DNA of 64,000 nt from Heliopora coerulea (taxonomy: Eukaryota > Cnidaria > Anthozoa > Scleralcyonacea > Helioporidae). Below the pieces are notes generated by a model. It saw nothing but the letters and a program-made list of their open reading frames with translations. It ran no database searches and was not told the DNA's origin. The DNA is taken from the NCBI GenBank assembly GCA_030142905.1, contig JASJOG010000535.1:60358-124357 (forward strand), written 5' to 3'. Position numbers and translations under genes: made by a program. Below are positions 1 through 12,600 of the stretch, piece by piece (position 1 is the first letter of the stretch; every line of letters starts with the position of its first letter).

Positions 1-946
1 CTACTGGATAAGGTTACTGTATTTCATTTAAAAAGTTTAGCTTGAACTTTCCTACTGCTGTGATGTTTAAAAAAACCTTTCATAAAAAAGCAAGAAATGA
101 AAAAAAAAAAAAGCCATAAGTGTCATGCGAAAAAGTGAATTGTTTTCTGCCTGCTGTAAGGTTTGCGTGGCTCAACTTTATGACTTCACTAGTATGTATT
201 AATCTCTCCGTTAATAGTGAACAATCTCTAAATATTTTCGCTGTATAAGGCCCACAGTCGTGTTCCATTCCCCCCCCCCTACATAAGCATTGAACATACC
301 AAAACTTGAATTTAAAAAACCCTGCAGAATGTCGAATATTCTCAGTATGGGTACGTAGATTCACGAACAGAGGACTTCATTGACCGCAGTGGCGCTTTTA
401 GACGAACTGTTCCAGAAGTTGCTAAACATATGAAAATTGAAATTAATATTATGTGAAGAAATTACTGACAGCGTATTGATAATACTAGATACCCAAACTG
501 AAGTCGGTCACTAAGAATAAAACTAGTTTTTTACAAAACTAATGTTCACACTAATGCAACCATCCAACAAACTGGCTAGCAACAAGCAGAATATCACTGA
601 AACAACAAATCAAAAAAGCAGGGAATTTTGTCACTGACTTATTAACCTTTGTAAGCTATGCAGGTATCAGCCACTTCAGTGAACCAACAAGCCAACTTAA
701 CCAACCAACCAACCAACTGAACAACTCAACCAAATCAACCAACCAACCAACCAACCATACATAAATTTTTCTTTGCAAGTTATCTGACAATGCAAGTGAT
801 GCAATGGACATTAGAGTTATTGAAATTTAAGTACAAATATCATCTAATCAAGCTACAGAATACTCTCTTCGGTTCAGGCAGCATATTTTACAATGACACA
901 AGACACCAGCAAATGAACAAGAAGTTGACAACATAGTGAACCAATA
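1..946. other. 3' flank of the STAR gene, no gene seen
   Basis: No coding exon is supported here. The stretch is AT-rich and includes an (AACC)n-like tetranucleotide tract at about 695-755. It probably holds the 3' UTR of the minus-strand STAR gene. The only open frame (80-364) shows no family resemblance. Confidence 0.5.
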
Positions 947-3900
947 CTAACTTGGATATGACTCAGCACTTGCGTAGTCTGTGTAATAAACAACCTCACT
1001 GAAAATAAAACAAACTGACAACAGTAAGCACTGTAGCAGCAGAAATCATGATAACAGTTGGAAACTAAAAATCATGTGAAAAATGATGATTCCCATATTG
1101 CTCCATTCAGAAATAACTGTAGTGTCTGACGATTTTTCTGTGACTGCTTGCAAGAAGCAATTGAGATATGCAAGTTTTTCTGAAAATAGTACAAGAGGGG
1201 AAGCAGTTTGGAAATGTACTCAGAAACAAGCAGTGGCTATGTAGATATACATGTAACTGTATAAGTTTATGAGACATGAATTTCATTCACAGTGTTTAGA
1301 ATGGAAAGACAAGTCCTTAGCTGATTCCCTGCTTCTAGTTGATTTTTGCCTAAAAAAATACTGACTTTTGCACTCCTGTTTAGGCAGCATCACAATTTAG
1401 CAAGAAGGCTATAGCTTTATGGAGTATGTTGGAATTGTATTTCTTGGTATTTACATACATGTACAGTAACAGGCAAATGTTTGACATGCCAAAAATTCTA
1501 ACTTCACCCCAAAGCTAAACAGGAATAAACTACGAATTGTCGTGGAGGTGTTTGTCTCAATATCATTATTATAAAACATCCTCAAAAGCACCTTTGTTAT
1601 TTGGTGAACAGGGCATGAAAAGTGAAGCATCCTGATGTCCATGGGATACCATGGAAATTTCAAAATTGGGATAGTGGACAATCACTCAGTAATCATCAGG
1701 CAGCCAAGACTGTAACACCAGGGACTAATCCAGTCAAAACAGCCTTGCTGGTGATGAACCAATAGGACGGATTCAAAAGGACCATTTGGATACTACAAAC
1801 GTGAATGTCTAGCATCCAAAAGTGGGATGCTAGAAATGATGAAGGGATACCAAGTTCTAAAAGCTTGGCATCCACATCCAGTCCAGATACAACTGATAAT
1901 TTCAAAATTGAAATCTTTTGCCCTGGTAAAACAGTCTAATGTTTCAAAAAGAGCCAACCCTTGCAACATGATTAAATTTCTAGAGTAAATAAAATTTTGT
2001 CATTCATTTGATGATAATAAAGATAAAAATCACATTTACCCCTCTGCATATGGATGCTCAAACTCGTAGCCACCATCGTAAGTCTCATATGTCTACAAAG
2101 GTACAATGATACAATGATTTTAAATACTAACAATTATTTCTCAAAATACCATCTGGGTTGCATCTCAGATAATCAATTTTAGCTACAAATACTGTAATGA
2201 CTCAGAGCTTGGGTCTACTAGTATGAGAGCCTCACAAATTAAACATGCACAAAACCTTCAGAGAGCTTTTACAAAGTTGTTGATCCTATTCAGTAGAGCA
2301 AAATAGCTTGCTGAGGCTAACATGAGTGTCTTAATATCCTTATAGTGATAAAGAACTTTGTGTAAATGACTACTAAATGAACTGTCATAAACATAGCAAT
2401 CATTATTAATATTTATGAGCAGTTTGTGACAAGTCAACAGTCTTTAAGAAAGCAACCTAACCATTACATGTAGTTGTGAATAGAGCTGTCGAGCAGCTGG
2501 CTTTGAAAATGCTGCAATAATTATTGACTGTCAAACATTAATTAATTCTTGGTAAGCATCTAACTATTTATTGAAAAAATTACCAGTAGCATAGTGGCAT
2601 GGTACTACAGCTACATCATGTGATGAACAAAAAGATACACTGTCATGATCAGCATGAATGGAGGCACCAAAAGTATACACATGCACATACATCTGAATTT
2701 GGTGAACAAAGAACTGTGATTTTTTTTTGTTGTGGTAATTTACTTACATAAGGATCTGGTGCAGTTGCCCCATGTCTTGGAGTAGGAACAGCTGCAACTG
2801 CTGACCTTGGGACAGAGTGGGCAGGAACTGAAGACCTCACCACATGTGCACCCCTGACTGATAAGCCACGTGCACGCCCACGGCCTCGTACAACTGGGGT
2901 GGCTATCACAGTAGGGGCTGGTGGGGGTGCAGCAGAACTACCATCATCCAAGCCATTGAGATATGCCAACTCTCTCATCTGTTCTTGCCTGATGGGATCA
3001 TTGGGATCCTACAGGATCACAAGCAAGATTAGACCCCAGTACTTTTCCCTTGCAACTTCATAGTAGCAGCCCAATATGCTTGCCCTTGAGAAAGCTTGTG
3101 AACCTTAAAGCCTTAAATCAATCACCATAAACTCTTAGCAAACTGCTGATGGCTTCTCAATACGATCAAGGCTTACTTTTACATGTTTGTGGAGATTCAA
3201 GAGCCTTTGACTAGAAAGAGAGCATCCTTGACTTGGCCTTAAAGTTCTTTTGCCTACCTAAGTAAGGGTGTCAATTTTAAATCCTGAAACAAAGAAATGT
3301 TAGACTCGAGGTTTGACTACCAGCATGTTCCTACATGGAAATTACTAAGGCTGTCATGGTTAAATGTTTGAATGTTTTGCAATATCAATATCTGTTTAAA
3401 TGATTATGCATTTAACCATTTACCATTAATCATGCCTGCTCAATTGACTTCACAGTTTGAAAATCTATCAGTCAGAGTTTTTGTTAACTCTTTTTGTTCT
3501 GATGGTCACACTTCCTATTTCAAAAGGATCACTTTCTAAAAATAAAGTTAACTACTATTAAATAAAAATATCAAATTCTACTACTATTGAATAAAAATAT
3601 CAAATTCTGAAGCTATTTAATGTTCATTCTGTCTTGAAAAGAAATAGAATAATTTGGAATTTTGGAGCTTTATTTTCCAATGTTTAAACATTTAAATGTT
3701 TATGAAATGTCTGTTTAAATGTATACCAAAGTAAATGTAAACTGACAGCATTAGAAATTACCTAAAGTGGACAATATTAAGTTGCCTGGTGTTCAAAATA
3801 TGCAACTTACAGGTATAAGGAATTTCTGTACTTCACTAATAGCTGCTGCAAGTCGGCCATGAGCTTCAGCCTTTGGAGCTTCAACTTCAATAAGCACATG

Positions 3901-6456
3901 CAGATCTTCTTGCAAGTGAGCATACTTTACATCTCCAGATTCAAGGAACTCTTTTTCCTGCATACAAAAAAAATGTACATTAAAATTGATCGAGATGATA
4001 GTTATGCATCTACATATTGTAATTTGCTGCTTATACCAAGCATGTTTTTTTCTGGCTGGGTATATGTTTTGGGGCATCCTATTAAGAATGTTTTAACCTT
4101 TCCATTCAGCTGCTATTTATATTACATGTCTTGTATGCTTCCCAAAGCATCATTCACTCTCTCTAAATTCTTATATGGACCTTTAAGAATCCTTAATCTT
4201 TTTATGGACCTTTCAGGATCCTTGAGGATCTTCAAAGGGACCCAAATGATTCCTAGGGATACATATTAAACACATCTATCTTTTAAATAAAATGCTGTTC
4301 TAATTACCTGTGTGATTATATATGCATGAATTAAAGAGTGAACACCAAACACAATTAAAAATGAGACAATTGATTGTTTTCAAGTTAAATTACACATGAA
4401 CATGGTACAAAAGCTGTTCTATACCTTTTCCCGATCTCTCATTGAACCTCTGCCCAAGATTGACATCTTGCAGCCTGTTAAATTTTGTAACCGTTTGAAA
4501 GTGTAACCTTTTGGCCCAAGGAGTTTCCCAACAAAATTGAACTGGAAAATATAAATACACAAATATTTAATGAAATATTCACAAAGACCCTTAAACAAAT
4601 AGGCAAACAAATATACAATGATAACACCCCTCCCAAACACATCCCCCTCAAAAAAAAAACATTTGAAGATGAATTTTGGTACCTTTGGGTATTTCTTGAT
4701 GGGAATCATCACTTTGTCAGACAACTTAACATGAGGTTCAACTTCAAACTCATATGGTCGATGCATGTAATCTCTTCTTCTTGATTCCCTTGTTTCCTGG
4801 GCAGGATCACTTTTGATTTCTTCAGTATTGTTATTATTATTGTAAGTGTCCATTTCTTCCTTTATCATCTGTGGTTCTTGTTTGCCAGACTCCACTCTTT
4901 TAATTTCTTGAGAAATTACAGATGAACATTTTAAAAATGAGCCTTTTCATGCTGGAGAATTACACGTAAGGCACAGTTCACAAATGACATAACTTAGATA
5001 AAGCCCAAAATGTTTTTAAAATGTTGGGTTACTGAAACAACAATATTCATGTACCTTGGCAGTTCCTATTTTTGGCTGTCAAGATTACTGATTCTTCTCC
5101 AAAGATTGCAGGAAAGGGAGGAGGTTTGGGGTTAATGAATCATGTTTCCACAGGTGACATCAGAGTAGCAGTCTGCCATGCCTTTCCTTAAGAATGCTTG
5201 GGCACAGTTATGCTTTATTAACCACAGGAAACTTGAAATGGGCTACTGTGTCCTATTTATTGAGGGTTTGCCAATCATATTTAAGGGTAGTTTTTACATA
5301 TTTGAGGTAGATGTCTTTGATGTGGAAAAAGTGCCCTTGATGTGACCAAAGTGCTCTCTGTCTTCCTTAGGTAAAGTAGCCATGTTAAATCATGGGTAAA
5401 ATATTGTTGAATGATTGCAAATATGCAAAAGTACAGTAAGGGAGAGTAAGTACCTGTGGTCAAGCCATTGGCAGTACTTAGTAGCATGCATTGCAGACCA
5501 TCAAAACCCTAGTTAATACTATAGACCGTCAGGGTTTTGACAGTCTCTGGTGCTGGTTACTGCTTAGTTGCCAGCTAGGATTTACCTGAACTATAATGAA
5601 AGAAATAGCTCAAGGCCATGCATACAGTATTGCTGGCCACTACTCTGAAGTTTCCCATGCAAAACACTCCTGAAGTGGCATGCAGTGCAGTCATAAACCT
5701 TGTCAGAAGTTTCGAACAACCCATTCCTAAGTAGTGAAAAATTGCGAACCAACAGTGTGTACAACATAGTGGACGACAGTGTGCACACATCTTAATGAAT
5801 CTGGCTCGGTTGGTTGCCTTGATGGATCATTTGGTAACAAATGAAATGGAGGTTTGTCACAGGTTGAGCATTTTCTTCCCGTGAAAAACTCAGTGATTGA
5901 GATCTTTTGTCTTTAGACACAAAACTTTTGATGAACCATTTCATGTTAGCTCGAGGATGTCTTGCTTACGCTTGTAATTACACCAAACGATAACCTTCTA
6001 TTAATCCTATCAATTTTATCCCAAAGGCATAACATTTACAAGGTCGCTCGAAACCGCTCATACATTCAACGAGCCCTTTTATAAACAAACATTGAAGAGG
6101 CACAAAAGGATTCTCCAATACCGAAAGTTGGTAAGTCATAATTACGCTTGCAGTTGCTCCTAAATACAGAGATGCGGTTATAATCAAGCTGGTACCGACA
6201 TTGCTTGCCAAAATACATATACCGAAACATGTTTTATTTCAGATCGTGGACAAACGAAATCCGTGCACGAACGCAGACAATGCCGCAAATACGATACATG
6301 CTGGCTGGTTGATCTTTGATCACCAACTGGTAACGCGGCATCTTGATACTTTGATTCGTTACCTTCACTCAAAAGACGAACAGCATTCACATGATAAGAG
6401 GGATCCAAACTGTTCTTTTCCCCAATTAATGCTTCAAGATATTCCGAGGAATCCAT
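947..6456 (-). CDS. KHDRBS: KHDRBS/Sam68-SLM-like STAR family RNA-binding protein
   Basis: Seven coding exons on the minus strand: 6456-6363, 4906-4683, 4541-4425, 3957-3811, 3008-2748, 2092-2040, 998-947. All joins keep phase and give 315 aa. Residues 1-40 form a QUA1 dimerisation helix. A KH domain spans about 90-205, with the GxxG loop GPKG at 115-118 and the family hallmark [16 protein letters not shown] across the exon 2/3 join. An Arg-Gly patch (VRGRGRARG) follows, and the C-terminus is Tyr-rich and ends [13 protein letters not shown], as in Sam68/SLM proteins. The family binds U/A-rich RNA and regulates splicing in the nucleus. The start is the ATG at 6456; a TTG a few codons upstream is in frame but not a plausible start. 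The KHDRBS1/2/3 paralogue cannot be assigned because invertebrates usually predate that split. The family call is very secure; the last two small exons are supported by phase and the Tyr-rich tail. Confidence 0.93.
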
Positions 6457-6672
6457 TTTCTTTGACAAGATCGATACTCTACAACTACTCTTTCATAAAA
6501 CAACTGAGGAAGCGGACATCGGGCAATCCACAATGATCACGAGTGATCACGACAAGAAACAATACCTAAAACAAGAGTTCTGATTGGATAACTTATTCCG
6601 ACAATAATACGTTTTTTTCCGATCAAGTGACATCCTTCTGCTTACTAAACCGGCCTGCTCTGTTTTATCAAT
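6457..6672. promoter_or_regulatory. Bidirectional promoter between KHDRBS-like gene and THOC1
   Basis: Only 216 bp separate the ATG of the minus-strand STAR gene from the ATG of plus-strand THOC1, so both 5' UTRs and core promoters must lie here. No TATA box is evident. A direct repeat of GAGTGATCACGA type sits near 6533-6552 and could be a paired factor site; that is inference. Head-to-head housekeeping pairs commonly share a TATA-less promoter. Confidence 0.6.
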
Positions 6673-9600
6673 ATGGCGACTGATTTGGTCTTCGATCCTC
6701 AAATTGTTTGCCGCGATTTTAAAGTAAGTCCTATCTTCGCTGTAGTCCTAAATTTGGAAGAAATGTTGTGTACGATTTTATTTGATATCGTATTATTTTT
6801 CTGAGAAGTTTGCAAACTGAAAACTTTGGTAAATGAAAAGAATTGCTACATTAAATATCAAAATGGAGAAAATCTGCAAATCTATGAGAATAAATTCTGA
6901 GAACTTTCCTGCTTCCATGAACGTCTAACAGCTATTCTTGGATGAACTTGTGATAAAAAGAAACTCCTATGTTAGTGGGAAATTCTTGTTCAGGAAAATA
7001 AACTTATACTTGAATGAAGTCTTGTACATGTTGAGACGTTGTGTGTGTCTTGCAGGTACTGCTCAATAATATTACAGACCAAAATGATATTTCACCAGTT
7101 ATCAAGCATTTTGAAGAAATAAAAGGAAGGTAAGGGTAAGGTTGCAAAAAACCCATAAGTTATACCCTCTGTCATACCATCTGTCAAGATGCTGTTATTC
7201 CATCATTCAGGCCTACATTTTTCACTATCTGAGTTTTTAATTTTATTCTGGCTAATGCCAGACAATTTTACTCATTGAGAGGAATTTTCTTGGACTAGGA
7301 AGGGATAAGAATGCCTTAATGAACTTTTTTTGGTCCATATCCAACTTTTTAATTTTACACACTGGCCAATGTGAGATGATTTTACTTATGAGGGGGGAAT
7401 GTCTTGGACCAGAGAGGGTTGTATTGATTTTAGCCCATTCCTACTTGAAGTGACCTTTCTCATTTCTGGCTAATATATGTCCAAGGGATATGCTGAATCG
7501 TGGTCAATGGGGCCATGGATTATTGTTGTAATTCATTATTTCCTAATACTGTATCTTGATAAAATATATGTTTGTTATTTTTAGTGACAATGAGAAACGT
7601 TCATCTTCTGATCAGGCATTTCGTGAATGTGTAAGGGAAAAACTGGTTAGTGTTGTGTACATCATCTTTGCTTATAATTGTATATTTTTCACTGTTTAAG
7701 TGTTGATAAGGCAATTTTCCTCCTAGTTTATGGCAGTGTAACTTTACTACAAGTCATCCCACATTCATATTGGGCCAGTTCACTTCCAGCTAATAAAATG
7801 TACATTTAAATTCCAAGTCATGCCTTAGTGAATTCCTTAGTGGCTTTTGAGTACATGTTGACTCCTGTTTTAACAGATTTGAAAACATGCTTTTCAACAC
7901 TAATAAGCTACAGCAATTTAAATGGGAGTATATAGTACTGTTAACAGTTTTTGGATTATGCCATCAATGAAGCTATGGCACATTTGTATCACTTTTTTTT
8001 TATATGGCTTCTGATATTGCTTGTTGGTTTTTATTGGTAATATGCATAAAGTTGCTGAGGTGGACTGGTGACTAAGTGAAAGAGAACTTATAATTTGGTG
8101 AAACTACCTGTAAACACCAGTCACCAACAGTCTTTCTCAAGACTACACTAACCTGGACAATCTACCATCACCAACATGTACTGATTCTCCTGTGTTCAAA
8201 CCATTTACTTTACTACCTGTAATGTCCCTTCTCATATGATTTTAGTTATTTGCTTAAAAAAGGGTAATGATTCGTAAGCCACCCAGAAAATACATTTACA
8301 GCATGCAAGGCACAGATTTGTTTATTGGTTTTTCATAATAGATAATGCAGTAATAATGTATTATTCCAGTTAGCCTTAAAAGTTCCCTGACAATACATCC
8401 ATTAGAACCTGATTTGAATACTAGTGGTGTAATTTTGGCTTGGCCCAGCTGGTATGTCTTAATTACAGATAACCAATAGAAGATCAAAGCTTATAGTGTA
8501 AGGGAATTATCAGCATACTCTGACTGAAAATAATTTTTCATCTCATTTTTAAAGATTATTGATAAAGGTTCATCTCTCTGTGAAGTACTGGTAGATATTG
8601 CAATCAGTTGCTCTAAGCAAGGTAATTGGATTGGTGAGAGGACTGAGTGAATCCTGGTCAGGGCACAAATTTTAATTTTTGCTTCTAAAGAAAATAGTGA
8701 CCATGGTAGTTTCTTAATGATACAGCAATACTGACATTCAAGAATGTTTAGTGGTTGTACATATATATATACTTTTAACCATTTTGATCTCAAAATTTGT
8801 GGTAAAGAAAGGGCAAGCAAATCACTCCAACTCGTGTTCTATATTTTTATGTTAATTTTATTTTTTAGAATTCCTTTGTTTATAGATCTTTTTAAATATT
8901 CCCAGGTATTACCTCCCCAGCATTACCAATTCTCCTTTTGTCTGACATCTTTGACTGTACGACATTGGATATTTGTCAAGATATGTTTCACATTGTGGAA
9001 AAACATATGTCAACATGGACCTCTGTAAGTTTACATATACATGGGCAGCTTAATGAGAATGTGGATGTTCTGATGTCATAAAAGAATCAAGACCATCCTT
9101 TCTGAGTCAAATTTTATACGTGTGTACATGCATGCCGTAATTTTGATATTTTCATCTAATTTTCATTTTTTTCCCCTGCCGCCAATGCATGTCATTAGCC
9201 CTGTCCTCCTGAGTGCATGTTTTGTACATCAATGCAATTCTTTCCATCCATATAAGTATGATTAAATGGTATTTTGAAAAAGTTTTGGTTTGAAGAGCAT
9301 TATTATGAAAGTTCTGTTTTCATAGAAAATCATATTGTAGGAAAGGGTTGACGGGACATGGACACAGAAAAAATGTCTGCAGATAGCAATAAAAATGCAT
9401 CAGTTTTTTGTAAAATTAATAGTTTTTCCCGAACAAGGTGATGATCCCTTACTAAAGGGAAAAAGGTCACCTTGACATTGCCAAAATGCCCTTTTGTCTG
9501 TCTTGTCAGGTGCCCTTTGTAAATCCTGGGGGAAATCCTGAATATAGATTTACCAAAATTGTTTGATTATTTGACCTATTTTTTGCTGTTGACTTTGAGT

Positions 9601-12600
9601 TTCCTGTCATTTATCAAGGAACCTTTTTTCACTGCTGGAAAGAACCTGCTGTTAAGAATGTGTAATGGTATGTTTGGTGTTTATCCACCAACACTGTACC
9701 TACTTACCTACCCATTGATCAATCTGTCTGTCAATTTGTCTGTGTCTTTCTTTTGATCAAGCTATATGTCTGTCTGTCTATCTGCCTTTCTCTCTGTCTG
9801 TCCATCTGTCAATGTAGTTCTTCAATAATGGATGTAAACCATAATGCCATAATTAATCTAAATGCATTGAATTACAAGTGTTGGCCTTTTTAATTAGTGG
9901 TTTTACCCAAAAGGTGGCTTAGTATTGGTATTTATTAAAATATAGTATTTATGTTTTGTGTCTGTTGCAGATTTATTGCGTCGTCTTTCAACCTCACAGA
10001 ACACTGTCTTCTGTGGTAGAATACAGCTGATTCTCACAAGACTGTTTCCACTTTCAGAGAAGTCAGGTACTGTACTAATTTAATATTTCCCATTTTTGAC
10101 AGATAGAAGACTTGGTCTGCATCAATAGTAATTCCATGTTCAGTTGCCTGGATAGAGTGATACCAGGCTGTCTTTTGTGTTTGTGTGACTTCTTCCAACC
10201 ACTCTTTTGTTGAATTTTCAGGGTTGAATTTGATGAGTAAATTTAATGAGGAAAATGTGACAACATATGAATATAAAAGGCGAAAAAGTCAGGTGAGGTA
10301 GTTTCAGAGACATCAACTTCAGCTGCACTTTTGATGGTTTTGTTGAATAATTATATTTTTTTGTGTATCCCAGGAAAAGAGTGATTCAAAGACAGAAGCC
10401 ATGGAAAGGTATTTTATCTCACAAGAGTGAATTATTGTCAAACATCTTAGATGTTGTGAATTAATGTTCCTCTATTAGTCACAAACAGCACTAATAACAA
10501 CCAGTATTAATTTGGAAAACAATGATCTCTGTGAAACACCTGCATTGCCATTCAACTTAACTTCAATTATAAAATTAGAAACTACAGAGAATACACCTTC
10601 ATGTTAGTAAGTATTGTTTTTTAATCATTTTCAGCAATGAAGTTGTGGATTATATACTTTACAATAAATTGTGGGCCCTTCAAGATTTTTTTCGCTGTCC
10701 TACACAATGTTATGAAGAACTTTCATGGAAAAGATTTGTTGATGTAAGTGTTTAATAAAGCAACTTTTTAGAAGATACGCTGTAAATTACAGTACTATAT
10801 AACAGGGCAGTTGCTTCTATAACTTAGTTCAAAAATCTGGTAGTATCATAGTATTTACTGAGTGAAAATATTTACCTTTAACTTTGTATTGTAGTATTTA
10901 CTGAGTGCAACACTAATTCATACAGTACTTAATTTACTTTTTTTAGAATGCATCTGCAGTTCTTGCTGCCTTTAGTAGTCATAAACTAGAGCATGTTTTG
11001 AAAAAAAGAAAACACAGTGACACCAAGGATGTGGTAATGAGGTGGGCAAACTTTAGTGGTAGTTCAGCACTTCATGAATTACCACCAGTCTGACCTGCTT
11101 ACCCATTAGGCCAACCAATCAACCAATCAACTAAATGACCTACCATCTGATCAATCATTTAGTTAAATGAATGTTATCAACCAACCACCCAACCTACCAA
11201 CCAACTAATCAATCAACTAATCAACCAATCAACCAACCTACTGATCAACAAACCAACCAACCAATCAACTAATGAACCAATCAACCAACTGATTAACTAA
11301 TTAACCAACCAACCAACCAACCAACCAACCAACTAATTAACCAACCAAATGACCAAACAACTAACCAATTAACCAACCAAAAGACCAACCTACCAACCAA
11401 ACGACCACCCCACCAACCGGTCAACCAACCAATTGACCCAACCCACCAACCAACCAACCATCCATCTATCAGAAATTACCAAATCATCTTACTAAGGCTA
11501 CCAAAGACGTTATTTTATAACGCCATTTTAATTGTTTTAATTTGCAATCTGTTTGTAGTGATGCATCAGAAGAAGGCACATATTTCGCTAAATTCTTGAC
11601 AAGTGAAAAAGTACTGTAACTAAAATGCGATCTTCATCCTCTATCATTCATGCAACAAAGTCCAAAGTTCATCTGCTTTAGTTTTGTTATGTATTGCTAT
11701 TTAAGTTGTTAAGTTGTTGAGACACGGAAAAGCTCTGAACTCAAGAAAGGAATCGAAGCTGCAACCTACCGCGTGCTAGGCAAGGTTTTCTTACCTCTGA
11801 GGCACTATAACTCAGATAACTGAGCAAGGTGACCTTACTTCTCTGTTAAACCTCGTACGCATGCGTCTGCCTCACACTCGTAGGGAAGAAGCGTGGGAAA
11901 TTTTTTTGCTTTATTAAGGGACTGATTATATGGGAAAATTTCAGCCCGGGCTGAAAAAAGTCCCGATTACGTGAAATATTTCAACCCGGGCTGAAACTGA
12001 AATCAGAAGTGAACCCAGGGGGGGATTTATGTGTGCGATTACATGGGATTTTTCAGCCCGGGTAAGTCAAACCGGGCTGAAACTTTCTTCATGTAATCGC
12101 GGGCTCCGTTTTTTTTATGCAATTAATTTTAGCAAGTTGGATCAGTCATTTGGATATTTTATAAGAGTGATAACTAACGCTTATACTTTTTGCTTAAAAT
12201 GGTTGATAAAACAAGATGTTAACATGGCTGAACTTTGACGATTTGCTGTTTGAAGTCATCCTGGACGAGATAGTTCTTAAACCTCAACATTACACACTTC
12301 CTGTTCATTTTTTGTTAAGAAATTTTCCCGCCGAAAACTTCCAACCAACCAGCGTACGTCGTTTTTCTTACAGACCAAAAGTAGCTTTGCCTTATACAAC
12401 TAGTGTCATAATTGTACGCATTATTTTTTTCTCCCAGCTATTAAACCTGCAGTTAAATGACTCGAACTTTCGACGCACTGTAAGTGAATAATCTTACTTT
12501 ATTTATTTCGAAATAAATTTTGTGTAATTTTACCTCTAATGGACTTCTACCAGACTTGATGTTTGTTTAATTTCAGATTCTTATTCAGCTCCTGATACTT

